Below are positions 1-7,526 of a stretch of 23,427 bases of DNA, one piece after another. Each line of letters opens with the position of its first letter. The stretch's first letter is position 1. The notes below the pieces were generated by a model that saw only the letters and a program-made list of their open reading frames with translations, did not search any database and was not told the DNA's origin. The position numbers were made by a program, and so were the translations under genes. Origin of the DNA: Acidobacteriota bacterium (lineage in GTDB: Bacteria > Acidobacteriota > Blastocatellia > Pyrinomonadales > Pyrinomonadaceae); NCBI GenBank assembly GCA_016703965.1, contig JADJBB010000006.1:1-23427 (forward strand), written 5' to 3'.

Positions 1-378
1 AGATGAAGCTTGAAATGATTCTAGCCCAATACGAGTCATCTCATCGGTCGTTCGCTCCCGCTTGCAAAATTCGATGGGATTGGCACACTGCCTCTGCATT
101 TTCCGCCTAGCTCATACTCTTTTAACCTCTAGTTTTAAGCCAGCTCTTGAATGCCGGATCGCGTTCAAAAGGTGGTTAAGCGCGTACTCGACAACATCGT
201 CATTGGCTGATATCGGTATTCATGCTGACAGACGCCAAACTGAAGATATTGGTTCAGTTTTTGTCGGTCGCTCGAGTCTACGGGTGTTCAATCCTACGAA
301 GTTCAAGCGGTTGATCTGCAGCAGCGGACGCCCGGAAATTCTGCTTCCTTGGGGGGTGATACTGCTCTGTTCGTCCAT
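1..378 (-). pseudogene. Broken minus-strand gene of unknown function, running off the left edge
   Basis: A minus-strand reading frame begins with ATG at 378 (MDEQSSITPQGS...), with AAGGAGA about 11 bases upstream. It runs about 50 codons to a stop near 220. Protein-like sequence then resumes in another minus frame (NDDVVEYALNHLLNAIRHSR) and again in a third near the edge (NPIEFCKRERTTDEMTRIGL). The simplest reading is one gene with at least two frameshifts that continues beyond base 1. I do not recognise the family. It lies divergent from the relaxase remnant across a repeat-rich intergenic region, a common place for an oriT-accessory or regulatory gene, but that role is only inferred. The overlapping 135-codon plus-strand frame looks like a shadow. 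Confidence 0.4.
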
Positions 379-721
379 TTGGTATTTGGTCTCCTTACGT
401 TGGCGAATTTACCTGGCTTGGTTGTTAAATCAATCGGCGTGCCGCAGCAGAGAACTGCGGTATTTGTAGCAACGGGCGGCGAATAAACGAACCGCTTTTG
501 GCGTAAAGAGGCGGATCGAGGAGGCACGTAAAAAACAAAAATTACAGCGGCGGGTAATGACGGGATAGACCAAGAACCAACCCTTGTAATTGGCGTAAGT
601 CTCACACTGTCACTAAAGTTACGCGGTGTCATCAAAATTACAAACCGCAGTTCTCATATATTTCTCGCAAAAGGCAATGTATTCCCCTTTTCCTCCTGTC
701 CAATGGTCAGGACAAATTGAA
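379..721. other. Divergent intergenic region without a convincing gene; repeat-rich
   Basis: About 340 bases lie between the minus-strand remnant and the plus-strand relaxase block. No reading frame here looks coding. It holds two direct copies of TTGGCGTAA (498-506 and 590-598), an inverted copy of the GCGTAA core (TTACGC, 619-624) and an outer 8-bp inverted repeat, annotated separately. It would also have to hold the promoters of the two divergent genes, but I cannot pick convincing -35/-10 boxes. Confidence 0.45.
584..643. repeat. Nested inverted repeat, candidate origin of transfer (oriT)
   Basis: The outer arms TTGTAATT (584-591) and AATTACAA (636-643) are perfect 8-bp complements. Just inside, GCGTAA (593-598) pairs with TTACGC (619-624) across 20 bases. 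A further TTGGCGTAA copy lies upstream at 498-506. Nested inverted repeats plus short direct repeats, next to and upstream of a relaxase gene, are the usual layout of an oriT. No nic site can be assigned because the relaxase family is not pinned down. It could instead be an operator for the divergent genes. Confidence 0.4.
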
Positions 722-1240
722 ATGAAACAGACGAACTGGGTGACAAAACGCCGCCACAAAATCGAGGGACTGGAGTGCACAGAGAGAAAATAGTAAAAAC
801 ATCGAGTTCGATATCGAGGTCAAAACAGGCGGCCGATCAGCGTCAGGCCCTACGAAGACGACCACAAAAGCTTGAAGAGATCGCAGCCGAAACCGGTGAG
901 AACAAGTCTGGCGATTGTCCGTCGAATGATCCATTTCGGGCCTTTGAACGATAGACTCCAGCATTTTGCTTCGGGTCGCTGGCGGAAAGCTCGATTGGCT
1001 TTGCGAACCGGCCGCCAGAACGACGGGTTGATCTTGCTGTAAGCGACAACATCGGCGAGATTCGAGAGAGTACTTGATCGAATGGAATCGAGCTTGGAAA
1101 ATGCACTAGAACTACCGTCAAGCAAAAGCTCGCTGACTACCGGAAATCTCTGATGTCGAGTATGTCGATTTCCTCGCAAATCTCGTTTTCCACAAAGCTC
1201 ACCGAATACACGTCTCCGGAGACCAGCGACCGCAAACGGA
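722..1240 (+). pseudogene. Frameshifted remnant upstream of the relaxase, unknown function
   Basis: Protein-like stretches appear in sequence on the plus strand but in different frames. They include MKQTNWVTKRRHKIEG from 722, IEFDIEVKTGGRSASG near 800, KLEEIAAETGENKSGDC near 870, and RMESSLENALELPSSKSS near 1079. None has an open frame longer than about 80 codons, and the minus-strand frames here look like shadows. This may be an accessory gene in front of the relaxase or the relaxase's own N-terminal part. I cannot name a family or place the gene boundary. Repeated frame changes imply several small insertions or deletions, or sequence errors. Confidence 0.35.
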
Positions 1241-3669
1241 GAGTGTTGTTATCGCCTCTACCGCAATGGCTGAGCTGATCGAACACGCCGTGTCCGATCT
1301 AAGAAATGTCTCCTTTCACGAGCACGTCTCCAGAAACGAACCCTTCACAACAACTACCTTGCAAACCAATACGAATACTAAAACAGCGAATCGATTCCCT
1401 TGCCTAAACCTCGCGAACCAAATAGCAGAGCGAATCACGAGAGTTATTCGCCTAACGTTCAATCAAAAGAGGCAGTTCTCGCGGTCTCATTCATTATCTA
1501 GCGTACAGTAAGATCGACCGAATGCAGAGCCCGAAAAGGTCGTGAACTTTTTAACGAGTTTGCGAACACCTTACCGTAAGAAGTAAACAACTTTCAAATC
1601 CGATTGCGGCAAAGGCCGTCCCTCAAACAACGAACTTCACCATCTTGTTCTTCATTTCGGCGGGAGGATTTTCAACAACTTGGTTCGACTGATGAGGAAC
1701 GCCAGCGGCAAGTAAAAATCGTAACAAGATTTGCCATCGGAAAGTTAGAAAAGAGTCTCAAAAGCGAGCGGCTTGCCTGGGCAGGTGCCGTTCATCTCAA
1801 CACAGCAAACCCGCACGTTCATATCGCAATTCAAAAGCAATATCTGACCAAAGATCTTCAGGGTAGATCGCTGAACAAAAGGAACATGACGATGACAAGC
1901 AGCACAATCGAAATGGTCCACAAAAAAACATGACGCCATTAAGTTTCAAAAGGGCGACGGAAATATTCACGAACGAGAGATTCTACGCCGGGGTATTCTT
2001 GCCGAATATCAACTCAAATTTAAGGAAGAAAAAATTGCCTTCTTATCGAAAATCGTGAGAGCCTCAAGTTTCCGATCAGGATCCGGAAAAAGCAATAACG
2101 CAAAGAGTCTCGCTCTTGGAGCTAAGGCAATTAGCGAGCAACTCCGGAAGAAAGCAAAACACCGCAATCACGCCAGATCATAGCGATAACCAACAGCATA
2201 CTCGCCCGTGAAGAATCGGAATTTTTCAAACTCAAAGAGGAAACTGTATCAATTCGTGGTGAAGTAAATCTGATCCGAACCGACTATAGAAAAAGAGGAG
2301 TAAAAGTACCACGGCCCGCATTCAATAAACAAGAACTCGATGAACTTCAGAGCGAATGTCTAGCGAACACGAAAATGCGTGAATTTCGCTATCTTGAGCA
2401 GGTGAGAACCGACCTTGAAAACAAGAAAGAAATCGCACCTAGAACGGTTTCTGATCTTGGACTCTCGCTGGACAAAAAGCGGTTTCTGAAATGAGGATGC
2501 AGCTACATCAGCGGCAGCTCTCGACTTCAAAGACAACGCGTATTACCGAAAGGTGGAGGGGTTGAAACGATCGAGTCTCTTTGGCGATGATAGCTCGTCA
2601 AAATGATATCAAAAACGATGGTCGCCTGTTCTTCAAAGCATTCGCTCGGCAATCGAATATCTGACGAACAAGCCCCTCAAGCCGGAAATTCCAAGTCAAA
2701 GGGAATTTTTCTATTTGATTCGTCAATAGTTCTCTGAGTGAACAATCCTTGCAAATGCACAAATCGATACGGCAGAGCAAAGATTAGAGTTTTGAGGAAG
2801 TCCTTGATCGAAGCACCTTCGATACAGTGAAGCCAGTGTTTTCTGCCGATCAGATCATCGAAATTGACACACTCTCAAGAAAACTCAAATTTCCCAAAGA
2901 ATACGCATCGAGTTGGAATCTCCAAAGGACGTCGATGCAAGGGGCGGTGCCAAGCCAACACGGAGCCAAAGGAAAGATCGGCCCCGACGAAGCCAGGAAT
3001 CTTTCTCACGCGATCGTGGGCCGCGCATTTGCCAGAGAAATTCTTTGCAATATCGGACTGAGTAAGACAAAAGAAGACCTAGCTTTTTACCGAAGATCGA
3101 AACGTTTTCACAGATTTGCGATCGAGGACAAATCGAACGGTTCGATGAGTTATCTGAGCCTCAACGATGTCGATCTACCACGAAAAGGCTCGATTCTGAC
3201 CGCACTAAATCTACTGCTGGAGGACAAGGATCATAGAACATTGCGACGCGAGATCGAAGGCCGAGCAAAGAGCGCGAGGAAATCCCGAAAGCAGACTTAG
3301 CATCCGCGAAAGTACTCTCCGAATGCCGGCCAACGAGGCTTCGGAGTTCAAGCAACGCTCCTGATTGGCAGTGCTGCGGATCCTCACCTTACCAGCCTAT
3401 CTTCACAACAAACGAGATTACTGAGATTGGAGAAAAGAATCGAGCGAACTTCCGGCAGCAAAGCAGAACGACTGGTCTCGACGCTGGAACGCTCGACCCG
3501 AATATATTCCGTGTGTTTCGATGAAGTTTTGAGGAACATCTATGATCCAGAAGAAAGAGCTGAATCGGGCATGGAACGTAAGGAGGCACAACACGAAAGA
3601 AGGTCAGCTTCGGACGATCCGGCTATAACAAATGAGCGAAAGCCAAGCGGCGGAATTGAGCGATTGTGA
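1241..3669 (+). pseudogene. Relaxase (HUH-type, MobA/MobL-like), heavily frameshifted
   Basis: A relaxase nicks one strand at oriT and pilots it into the recipient. Plus-strand fragments read in order: YSKIDRMQSPKRS near 1500, NELHHLVLHFGGR near 1630, then an open stretch to 1933 containing AGAVHLNTANPHVHIAIQ. Its HVH (1814-1822) together with the earlier His matches the metal-binding histidine triad of HUH relaxases. Later fragments are charged, helical sequence (for example near 2220-2490, 2827-3300 and 3427-3669), ending at the stop at 3667-3669. At least six frame changes or stops interrupt the gene, so no full-length relaxase can be made from this sequence as given. The N-terminal limit is uncertain. 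The HxN...HxH pattern and context support relaxase well; the MOB family is not determined. Confidence 0.6.
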
Positions 3670-3985
3670 TTTCCGAACGAACTGTAAATTGCATCACCCC
3701 GCGTTTTTAGCACGCTCAACAGGCCTGTTAGTTCCCGGAGAATCGGCTTATCATCCACGCGGCTTTCCCATCGGACCGCAAAGATGCCCCTAGCCTGGCT
3801 CCGCCAATAGCCTCCATCGAGCCTACGCTAGACAAGCTAGGACTTTCATACCGTTTTTCCATTGAAAATAGGAACGGCAAGCCGCTAAGCAGATCACTGT
3901 CACCTTCTCAAATAAAACTACTGAGGCTTATTTCCATAACTCTTTACATGGGGCGGTGATCCGCATCATGGTTTGACGAGTCTCC
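3670..3985. other. Gene-free stretch between relaxase remnant and Argonaute gene
   Basis: About 316 bases separate the end of the plus-strand relaxase remnant from the stop codon of the minus-strand Argonaute gene, so two transcription units converge here. I see no convincing coding frame and no strong hairpin followed by a T-run. The 4-bp stem GCGG-TGAT-CCGC at about 3954-3965 is too weak to call a terminator. This could be the junction where the defence operon was inserted, but no flanking duplication is evident. Confidence 0.4.
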
Positions 3986-5470
3986 TTACATATACAATCG
4001 GTAGTGCGGGGGAAGAGAAGGCGACTCTGAGTTTCTTACGTACTTTAGAATATCACCCACCTCCCGCGAAGCTTTCAGTGTAATTGGAACTTTTTGGTCG
4101 AAGCGAGTACTGTTCCAGTTCATTTTAGTTAAAGCGAATATCTCCGACGCAATTTCAGAGAAAGTCCTTTGAGCATAAGTCGAATCGATATAGATTGTGC
4201 CTGGAGGATACTTTCCGGGATACGTCTCATAGAATGGAACGCTCCCTTTCGTGTAGAGAATCCCTTTGTTGTCCTCATGATGCCACAATGTGCCCCTAAG
4301 CGGGGGATAATTCTTAGTGCGAAAAAGTTTTGTGCTTGATTCGCGAACATGAACGTAGTCAACATTCCGAATGCCTTTTTCATTGAAAGCTTTTCCGAAA
4401 CCGGCAAGTTCGTACTCTGTAAATGATGAGGTCTTATGTAGGACTATTCGAGCCGGATAGTTGTTATGTTCATCGAAGTATTTTTGAAGAGCAGTGTTGA
4501 CTATTGTGTAAGCACCCTCCTCATCTAAATGAACCTGTCGGTCTTCCGTATCTTTGTATGCAATCCCACCTCTGACAACGATTCCTTCTCCCCGTTCGTT
4601 AAAAACTTGAGCGGAACTGGCGTATATGTTTTTTCGGTCCAAGGTATTAAAAAAGCTAATGCCGAGAAAACAGGTTGTTAGATCAGAAGGCTTGCGGAGC
4701 ATTCGCCAAGGAACGCCTCTTGCCTTGTAATAAAGCGCAGTATGAAAGTTCCACGTTCGCGTAGCTTCGTCTTGCTGGTCGCGATTGAATATCTTTTTTT
4801 GCGCCGCTTGTTTAGTTTCGTCATACGTCGCTGGAAGGACAATTTGAATTGGGACACGAAAAGCCAGCGATTCAGCTTTTAAATAGTCGTGAAAATCATA
4901 GAGGGCCTGAACCACATCTTTATCTTTGCTTTCTTTACTATCTTCATTTTCGGAAGTAGGCTCGTCCGCTAGACTTGCGGTCATATAGGCTGCGGTTGTA
5001 GCTTTGAGTTGTTCAAGCGGAAGAGCGCATACGATTACGCTGACATCAGACTTATCAAGAATACGGGAGATCTCCTCCGTGTAGAGTTTCGCCGTATCTT
5101 CCAGTATCTTATTGAAGTCTGCCCTCCGAGTTGCTGGTTTCTGATTAAAGTAAATCGCTCTAATAGTGGAATCGTCCCACGTAAGTTTTGAATGAAATCC
5201 ATGTTCTGGGCTAAAGCCTGGAAACGGTGGAAAAAGGTTTGGCTGATTACTCTTCTTGGCAGGAATCTCCCCTCGACATTCTTCGAGCCATTCAGTCAGA
5301 GAATCGATAGTCTCATTGCTGCCAATAATGCCAAGTTTAATGTCCTTTGGTGCTTTGTCAGTTCCTGAATCGTAGGTCCCAAAATGCCCTATCCCAAAAC
5401 GGACATCATGGCAGAGACCGCCATTGGCGAATTCTAATTGCGGTTCAGGTGTCAGCAAATCAATCTTCAT
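3986..5470 (-). CDS. Short prokaryotic Argonaute (MID-PIWI), predicted catalytically inactive
   Basis: Short pAgos bind a guide nucleic acid, find matching invader DNA and switch on a partner effector. This 494-aa protein has the usual short-pAgo size: an N-terminal segment, a MID domain at about 130-260, where WNFHTALYYKARGVPW (240-255) is the recognisable block, and a PIWI domain from about 262 to the end. The first PIWI strand reads CFLGISFF, with Ser272 where an active Argonaute has its first catalytic Asp. No full DEDX tetrad is apparent, so it should bind but not cut. The C terminus PPHYRLYM fits the conserved buried tail of short pAgos. The ATG overlaps the upstream effector's TGA (ATGA), so the two are translationally coupled, and GGAGG lies about 15 bases upstream. 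There is no PAZ domain; the partner supplies the APAZ domain. Assignment as a short pAgo is strong; guide and target types are unknown. Confidence 0.9.
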   Translation of the reverse strand: MKIDLLTPEPQLEFANGGLCHDVRFGIGHFGTYDSGTDKAPKDIKLGIIGSNETIDSLTEWLEECRGEIPAKKSNQPNLFPPFPGFSPEHGFHSKLTWDDSTIRAIYFNQKPATRRADFNKILEDTAKLYTEEISRILDKSDVSVIVCALPLEQLKATTAAYMTASLADEPTSENEDSKESKDKDVVQALYDFHDYLKAESLAFRVPIQIVLPATYDETKQAAQKKIFNRDQQDEATRTWNFHTALYYKARGVPWRMLRKPSDLTTCFLGISFFNTLDRKNIYASSAQVFNERGEGIVVRGGIAYKDTEDRQVHLDEEGAYTIVNTALQKYFDEHNNYPARIVLHKTSSFTEYELAGFGKAFNEKGIRNVDYVHVRESSTKLFRTKNYPPLRGTLWHHEDNKGILYTKGSVPFYETYPGKYPPGTIYIDSTYAQRTFSEIASEIFALTKMNWNSTRFDQKVPITLKASREVGDILKYVRNSESPSLPPHYRLYM

Positions 5471-7314
5471 CGTTCAAACAACAAGCCTCCTTCCGATTTG
5501 ACTTTCGCCGCCGATTCCTTCTTCGACCAGGCTTCATCTATCACACCGTATGAAGAGCTAAATTTTAAGAGTTCGCCAAAGTGAAGGTCACTATATTCAG
5601 AACCTATAAGTTTAGGAGAACCGCTCTTAAGAATTTCAGCCCAGAAAAGCACTTGACGAAACACCGCTTCATTATTCTCCAGCCGTTTTATTCCGCTAAT
5701 TAGGTCTTCATAGAACCAATACAGACGATAGCCGTCACGGGTGTAGTGGTAAGTCGGCGTGATCTGCAAATACCAATCGGATTCAACTTTTTCAAACTCA
5801 AACCGGAACGCATGGTGACGGTAATACATAATTTCGTCGGTCTTCTTGTTCGGATAAGAACCGAAAACCGTATGGGTCCCTTTCTTTTTAAGACTCATGG
5901 TTGTAATGGTTCTTGCAGACAAGTCTTCAGTCGGAGAAAAGTAGAGAAAGCGAAGTGGCTTTTTGTGGCGGTACGACAGATCAAGCGAACGTCCCATCTG
6001 TCGCAAGCAACCCTTCAGGAGTTCAATAAAAATGTTAGTTTCAACGGTGCTTTCAGTTTCAGACCATCTGGCCGTCTCGTGAGATTCGGCAACATTTCCG
6101 TCCACAACTCTTTTCCAAATTGGGTCATTAAAATCGTGAAAAGCATAAAGGGCTTTGCCATGATAAACCCAATCATCAGGGGGGCGTTCTGTCTCTTCAC
6201 GCAAAAGGTTCCAAACGTCGGACCTACCTGTGGCTTCTGTATTGACCACGTAAATCTTTTCAGGAAAGTATGTAACCGGCAAAAAATTCGAGTAGAGCGT
6301 TTCGGTTTTTAATAAAGGCGGAACATCCTTAGGCGGATTGGCAAATGCGGATGATAGTGTCGGGGCAATCGACGCTGAATCCTTTGGAGATGCAGCGATT
6401 ATTAGCTGGTTGCCGAGTGAATTAATTGGATTTATAGGGCGAAATTTCAGTAAGGCTATCGCTAAGGCGGCCGACGTGTGGCAAGCATACTCAGTCCAAT
6501 CCGGAGAACGCTTAAAACCTACAACATCACTGATCCCTCTTATGGCCAAAACCGGCTTTTGCGCATTGTGGGCGGCTTGGTAGACACCGGCCAGTTCCAT
6601 TTCAATTCCGGCTACGTGTCTAGCAGACTGTTGCCATTCTTTTACAAGACCGATGTCCTTAACGAGAGTGTCGCTAGACGCGACTGAACCCGTGAAGACC
6701 TTTGGAATCTTTCTTTGACTTCTTGACCCGAAGTATCTCCTCAGACTGGAGCGCGTTTTTGTCTGCCAGTCGGCATCACCGTAAAAGTATTCGGGGTTGA
6801 GTTTTGTCTTTGGGCGCTCCGGACCGATTCGACGTGTCGTATTCCACTTGCCCAATAGCGGTTCGATAAATGGAAGAGACGCAAGAAAATTCTGCACGTC
6901 GGGGTGCATGGGACCTCCGCGGTCATTGAACTGATGTGAGCCATCCTCAAAACTCGCGGAAACGCAAAAATCGTGAAGTCGAGAGGCAAGAATCACGTCG
7001 CCCAAAGTGTAGTCGGGATCAGGAACGCAACCCGCGATTCCAATTAAGAGAATCCACTGTGGATTTAGTTCGTCAATCAGTCTTTGGGCGACCGTTTGGG
7101 CTTGTTGGTTTCCTTGCTCCAGGCAGCGAACCGAAGCAATAGAGTATTCGTCTCCGTTTGACGTAAGGAGGGTTGAAATTGAATACGTCTGTTTTCCTTT
7201 ACAAAGTGTTTTTGTCGGGAGGCGTTTCAATACCGCTTGGGACTCATCTTCTCTGATCGTGATGATTCCAAAGTCGATTTTATCTTTTAATTCAGACGCG
7301 GAGACTTGTTTCAC
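5467..7314 (-). CDS. Nucleoside phosphorylase/nucleosidase-APAZ fusion, predicted short-Argonaute effector
   Basis: This 615-aa protein joins two domains. Residues ~13-290 have the purine nucleoside phosphorylase/MTA-SAH nucleosidase fold: an opening strand ending in REDE (Glu24 aligns with MTAN Glu12), the GIAG nucleoside-binding loop (92-95) followed by LGDVI (104-108), the EME motif (238-240) and the ISD motif (261-263). The acids that match the MTAN catalytic Glu174 and Asp197 (Glu240, Asp263) are present. Residues ~335-600 resemble APAZ, with YYRHHAF (497-503), WYLQITPTYHYTRDG (514-528) and a GIKRLENN block (541-548). APAZ proteins pair with short pAgos. Related nucleosidase domains cleave ATP in Detocs and some CBASS and Avs systems, so cleavage of a nucleotide on Argonaute activation is the inferred role; the substrate is unknown. 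The start is GTG at 7314 with no good Shine-Dalgarno; a hairpin lies about 12 bases upstream. It is the first gene of the operon and overlaps the Argonaute gene by 4 bases. Confidence 0.88.
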   Translation of the reverse strand: MKQVSASELKDKIDFGIITIREDESQAVLKRLPTKTLCKGKQTYSISTLLTSNGDEYSIASVRCLEQGNQQAQTVAQRLIDELNPQWILLIGIAGCVPDPDYTLGDVILASRLHDFCVSASFEDGSHQFNDRGGPMHPDVQNFLASLPFIEPLLGKWNTTRRIGPERPKTKLNPEYFYGDADWQTKTRSSLRRYFGSRSQRKIPKVFTGSVASSDTLVKDIGLVKEWQQSARHVAGIEMELAGVYQAAHNAQKPVLAIRGISDVVGFKRSPDWTEYACHTSAALAIALLKFRPINPINSLGNQLIIAASPKDSASIAPTLSSAFANPPKDVPPLLKTETLYSNFLPVTYFPEKIYVVNTEATGRSDVWNLLREETERPPDDWVYHGKALYAFHDFNDPIWKRVVDGNVAESHETARWSETESTVETNIFIELLKGCLRQMGRSLDLSYRHKKPLRFLYFSPTEDLSARTITTMSLKKKGTHTVFGSYPNKKTDEIMYYRHHAFRFEFEKVESDWYLQITPTYHYTRDGYRLYWFYEDLISGIKRLENNEAVFRQVLFWAEILKSGSPKLIGSEYSDLHFGELLKFSSSYGVIDEAWSKKESAAKVKSEGGLLFER

Positions 7315-7326
7315 TAAAACTAATTT

Positions 7327-7344
7327 ACCACATTTTTATGTGGT
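7327..7344. promoter_or_regulatory. Perfect 7-bp inverted repeat just upstream of the effector gene
   Basis: ACCACAT-TTTT-ATGTGGT forms a perfect stem of 7 bp with a 4-base loop. It ends 12 bases before the GTG start of the nucleosidase-APAZ gene, where a ribosome binding site would be expected. It could be an operator or a transcript hairpin that limits translation of a potentially toxic effector. No repressor gene is adjacent. The repeat is seen directly; the role is inferred. Confidence 0.5.
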
Positions 7345-7425
7345 CGCTCACCTGGCTCATACTACCTCTTGTGGTGTAGATAACTTTCAACGACACGAAA
7401 CTTCCTTGGCCCCTGGCTCATTTCG

Positions 7426-7440
7426 CCGAAATAGTTTCGG
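7426..7440. promoter_or_regulatory. Inverted repeat CCGAAA-TAG-TTTCGG in the divergent intergenic region
   Basis: A perfect 6-bp stem with a 3-base spacer lies in the control region between the Argonaute operon and the 761-aa gene. The same region carries the 10-bp word CCTGGCTCAT twice in direct orientation (7351-7360 and 7412-7421). These are candidate operator sites; no -35/-10 pair could be assigned with confidence. Confidence 0.35.
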
Positions 7441-7526
7441 TAATGTATTTTGCCCCGTACAAGGCACATAATTTGCCATCTACTTTGATCGATTATCTAC
7501 GCGATCGAAACGAGGAGGGGCGAGTT

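Noticed and set aside
62..469. Open frame of 135 codons on the plus strand
   Set aside because: No ribosome binding site and unconvincing composition; the minus strand of the same stretch has a start with a Shine-Dalgarno and more protein-like sequence.
850..1179. Overlapping minus-strand frames of 85-109 codons
   Set aside because: Arg/Ser-rich shadow translations opposite plus-strand coding remnants; no start signals.
3900..3985. Possible terminator after the Argonaute gene
   Set aside because: Only a 4-bp stem (GCGG/CCGC) and no T-run.
5746..6312. 188-codon plus-strand frame
   Set aside because: Lies wholly antisense to the nucleosidase-APAZ gene, whose frame holds family motifs; no ribosome binding site.
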